DNA of 64,000 bases from Atopobiaceae bacterium (GTDB lineage Bacteria; Actinomycetota; Coriobacteriia; Coriobacteriales; Atopobiaceae): positions 62,001 to 126,000 of the forward strand of contig JAFWMH010000064.1 in the NCBI GenBank assembly GCA_017510785.1, in the 5' to 3' direction. Shown here piece by piece: positions 62,351 through 64,000 of the stretch. Position 1 is the stretch's first letter; each line of letters opens with the position of its first letter. Both the position numbers and the translations under genes were made by a program. The notes beneath the pieces are model-generated. The model saw only the letters and a program-made list of their open reading frames with translations, was not told where the DNA came from and searched no databases.

Positions 62351-62545
62351 GGCAGCCGACCTGCAATGCGATCGGCCTGCGGTGCGCCCAACCTGTAGGG
62401 TGGCAGCCTGCGGTGCGGCCAACCTGTAGGGCGGCAACCTGCGGTGCGGCCAACCTGTAGGGTGGCAACCTGCGGTGCGGCCAACCTGTAGGGCGGCCGA
62501 CCTGCAATGCGATCGGCCTGCGGTGCGGACAGTATGTGATGCAGG
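62340..62545. repeat. 31-bp tandem repeat array starting at a stop codon
   Basis: About six imperfect units built on GGCCAACCTGTAGGG plus YGGCAACCTGCGGTGC. The first CCAACCTGTAG is the end of the preceding gene (A-N-L-stop). Two longer variant units contain CGACCTGCAATGCGATCGG. The 62351-62726 gap holds nothing else recognisable. Confidence 0.75.
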
Positions 62546-62726
62546 CAGCTCGCGGTGCTAACTCGCGTGGCGGGCAGCCTGTCCGACGGCAAATTGTAGG
62601 GCACCAACTAGTGGTGAACGTTACTTGCACGTTTGACTGAGCGGTTCTCGCAGTGGTTTGGACGAAGACTGAAGACTGAAGACCGAGACTGCAGGTTGCA
62701 ACGCAACGCAATCGAAAGGGGCACAC

Positions 62727-63578
62727 ATGAGCAAAGCGGACGATCTGTTCGTCGCGATGTGCGACGACATTCTTACCAATGGCACTACAACCGAGGGTCA
62801 GCGTGTGCGCCCGCACTGGGACGACGGCGCTGCGGCGTACACGATTAAGCGTTTCGGCGTGTGCAACCGCTACGACTTGCGCGAGGAGTTTCCGGCGCTT
62901 ACGCTACGCCGCACCGCGCTCAAAAGCTGCATGGACGAGATTCTTTGGATTTATCAAAAGAAGTCCAACAACGTACACGACTTGACCACACACATTTGGG
63001 ATGCGTGGGCCGACGAGGACGGGTCGATTGGCAGGGCGTACGGGTATCAGGTTGGTAAGAAGTCCACGTATTCCGACGGTGAGTTCGATCAGATGGATCG
63101 CGTGCTCAAGGACCTCCAGGATGAGCCGTTCTCGCGCAGAATCCTTACTAACCTATATAACTTCGACGACCTGCATCGCATGGCCCTGTATCCCTGTGCG
63201 TACAGCTGCACGTACAACGTGACGGACGATCGGCGCGCTGATGGGCGTCTTACCCTCAACATGGTGCTCAACCAGCGTAGTCAAGATGTGCTTACCGCGA
63301 ACAACTGGAACGTGTGCCAGTACGCCATTCTGCTCATGATGGTTGCCCAAAGCTCGGGCATGGTAGCCGGCGAACTCGTGCACATGATTGCCGACGCGCA
63401 CATATACGATCGCCACGTCAGCATCGTGCGCGAGCTCATAGCACGTCCCCGCTACGACGCGCCACGCGTTTCTCTAAATCCCGACGTTACGGATTTCTAC
63501 GCGTTCACGCCCGACGACCTTATTGTGGAGAATTACGAGCACGGTCCGCAAGTGCGCAACATTCCCGTTGCCGTGTAA
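62727..63578 (+). CDS. thyA: Thymidylate synthase
   Basis: 283 aa from ATG 62727 (GAAAGGGG, 7 nt spacing). Makes dTMP from dUMP with methylene-tetrahydrofolate. LKSCMDEILWIYQKKSNNV, DSIGRAYGYQVG-type folate loop (GSIGRAYGYQVG), catalytic Cys in LYPCAYSCTYN near 158, LNQRSQDVLTANNWNVCQYA for dUMP phosphate and folate, HMIADAHIYDRHV for dUMP. The catalytic loop has PCAY in place of the common PCHT, as in one known subgroup. No dihydrofolate reductase gene follows in the window. Confidence 0.92.
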   Translation: MSKADDLFVAMCDDILTNGTTTEGQRVRPHWDDGAAAYTIKRFGVCNRYDLREEFPALTLRRTALKSCMDEILWIYQKKSNNVHDLTTHIWDAWADEDGSIGRAYGYQVGKKSTYSDGEFDQMDRVLKDLQDEPFSRRILTNLYNFDDLHRMALYPCAYSCTYNVTDDRRADGRLTLNMVLNQRSQDVLTANNWNVCQYAILLMMVAQSSGMVAGELVHMIADAHIYDRHVSIVRELIARPRYDAPRVSLNPDVTDFYAFTPDDLIVENYEHGPQVRNIPVAV

Positions 63579-63631
63579 CGACGCTGCGGTGCCGCATAGC
63601 GGTGTCGCTGGTGTGTAACGACGCTGCCGTT

Positions 63632-63790
63632 GTGTACCCACGGTGCCGTTTAGCGGACAAAACCCGCCCTAAGTGGCCCTTCCGGTACACGTTACGCGTT
63701 GTGTACTGTGGGGGCCGTTTAGCCGTCGGAACCCGGGCTAAGTGTTCCCTCTGGTACACGTTACACGTTGTGTACCCACGGTGCCACTTA
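63632..63790. repeat. Dispersed palindromic repeats, tandem units
   Basis: Two complete units and a partial third: GTACCCACGGTGCCGTTTAG ... CTAAGTGGCC ... GGTACACGTTACG (63632-63705), then CCGTTTAGCC ... GGCTAAGTG ... GGTACACG (63706-63770), then GTACCCACGGTGCCACTTAA. No gene is seen between the thyA stop (63578) and the window end. Confidence 0.7.
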
Positions 63791-63849
63791 AGACGTGAAG
63801 TTTGACGTGAAGCAATGACGCGAAGTGCAGGCCAAGCGGGGCTTTGGGC

Positions 63850-63998
63850 TCAGGTTTCGCACTGTGTGCTGAGGACGCCGTTTAGGCGGCGAAAGGCGAG
63901 CTAAACGGGCCTGCCGGCACACAGGTCCAGGCTGTGTGCTGAGGGCGCCACTTAGCGGGCAAGACCAGCTCTAAGTGGAACCCCCAGCACACAGGCTA
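63850..63998. repeat. Dispersed palindromic repeats, GTGTGCTGAG subtype
   Basis: Two units in tandem. Unit 1 has TGTGTGCTGAGGACG, CCGTTTAG and CTAAACGG (perfect inner pair), CAGCACACAG. Unit 2 has TGTGTGCTGAGGGCG, CCACTTAG and CTAAGTGG (perfect inner pair) and CAGCACACAG. Outer and inner arms pair nested. Confidence 0.75.
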
Positions 63999-64000
63999 CA

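Overview
The window reads as a chromosome segment of an anaerobic, host-associated actinobacterium of class Coriobacteriia (Olsenella/Atopobium/Slackia-like; genus not resolvable here). The reasons are a moderately GC-rich coding style with strong AGGAGG-type ribosome sites, a three-gene fumarate reductase, several Tat-type lipoproteins, a remnant of a ChW-repeat surface protein, a C_GCAxxG_C_C family gene and saccharolytic GH1, GH3 and GH32 enzymes. There is one tRNA gene (Pro, GGG) and no rRNA.

Layout. 0-16 kb: a partial amino-acid binding protein, a 5'-truncated ABC-2 permease, three large signalling proteins on the minus strand (an amino-acid permease fused to GGDEF-REC-GGDEF-EAL, a SpoIIE-type phosphatase and a hybrid histidine kinase), a GH32 sucrase, two surface lipoproteins (flavodoxin, cyclophilin-like) and a GH25 lysozyme. 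16-23 kb: a NUDIX gene, then an accessory stretch with two HTH proteins, an intact DUF262/DUF1524 (GmrSD-like) protein and a zinc-ribbon membrane protein. 23-29 kb: an SGNH esterase, frdC-frdA-frdB, and a TetR/CPBP pair. 29-37 kb: accessory genes, namely DUF2971 behind a tiny upstream ORF, an anti-sigma-like domain fused to an SLC1 transporter, a NADAR-Sel1-ADP-ribosylglycohydrolase fusion, an Mrr remnant, a possible invertible promoter and a YefM/YoeB pair. 37-40 kb: a sigma factor/ABC exporter operon. 40-48 kb: a graveyard of decayed defence and mobile genes ending at tRNA-Pro. 48-64 kb: mostly core genes (gamma-carbonic anhydrase, rlmKL, DUF188, MATE, a bactofilin-like membrane protein, GH1, HAD, acyl-ACP thioesterase, thyA) separated by palindromic and tandem repeats.

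How the genes work together. FrdCAB gives anaerobic fumarate respiration, and GH32 and GH1 feed sucrose and phospho-beta-glucosides into glycolysis. The signalling genes couple membrane sensing or transport to c-di-GMP, phosphorelay and partner-switching outputs. The accessory regions hold genes that act in phage defence or ADP-ribose metabolism, most of them broken.

The strongest leads are (1) a 94-bp element of perfect 16-bp inverted repeats enclosing a TTGACA promoter between a transporter gene and the NADAR/DraG gene, (2) the NADAR-Sel1-DraG fusion itself, (3) the transporter-c-di-GMP fusion, (4) dispersed palindromes whose arms covary through G-U pairs, (5) a structured leader before a broken DUF3800 gene, and (6) a GH3 protein lacking its nucleophile. 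All functional calls rest on motifs read by eye; no database search was run.
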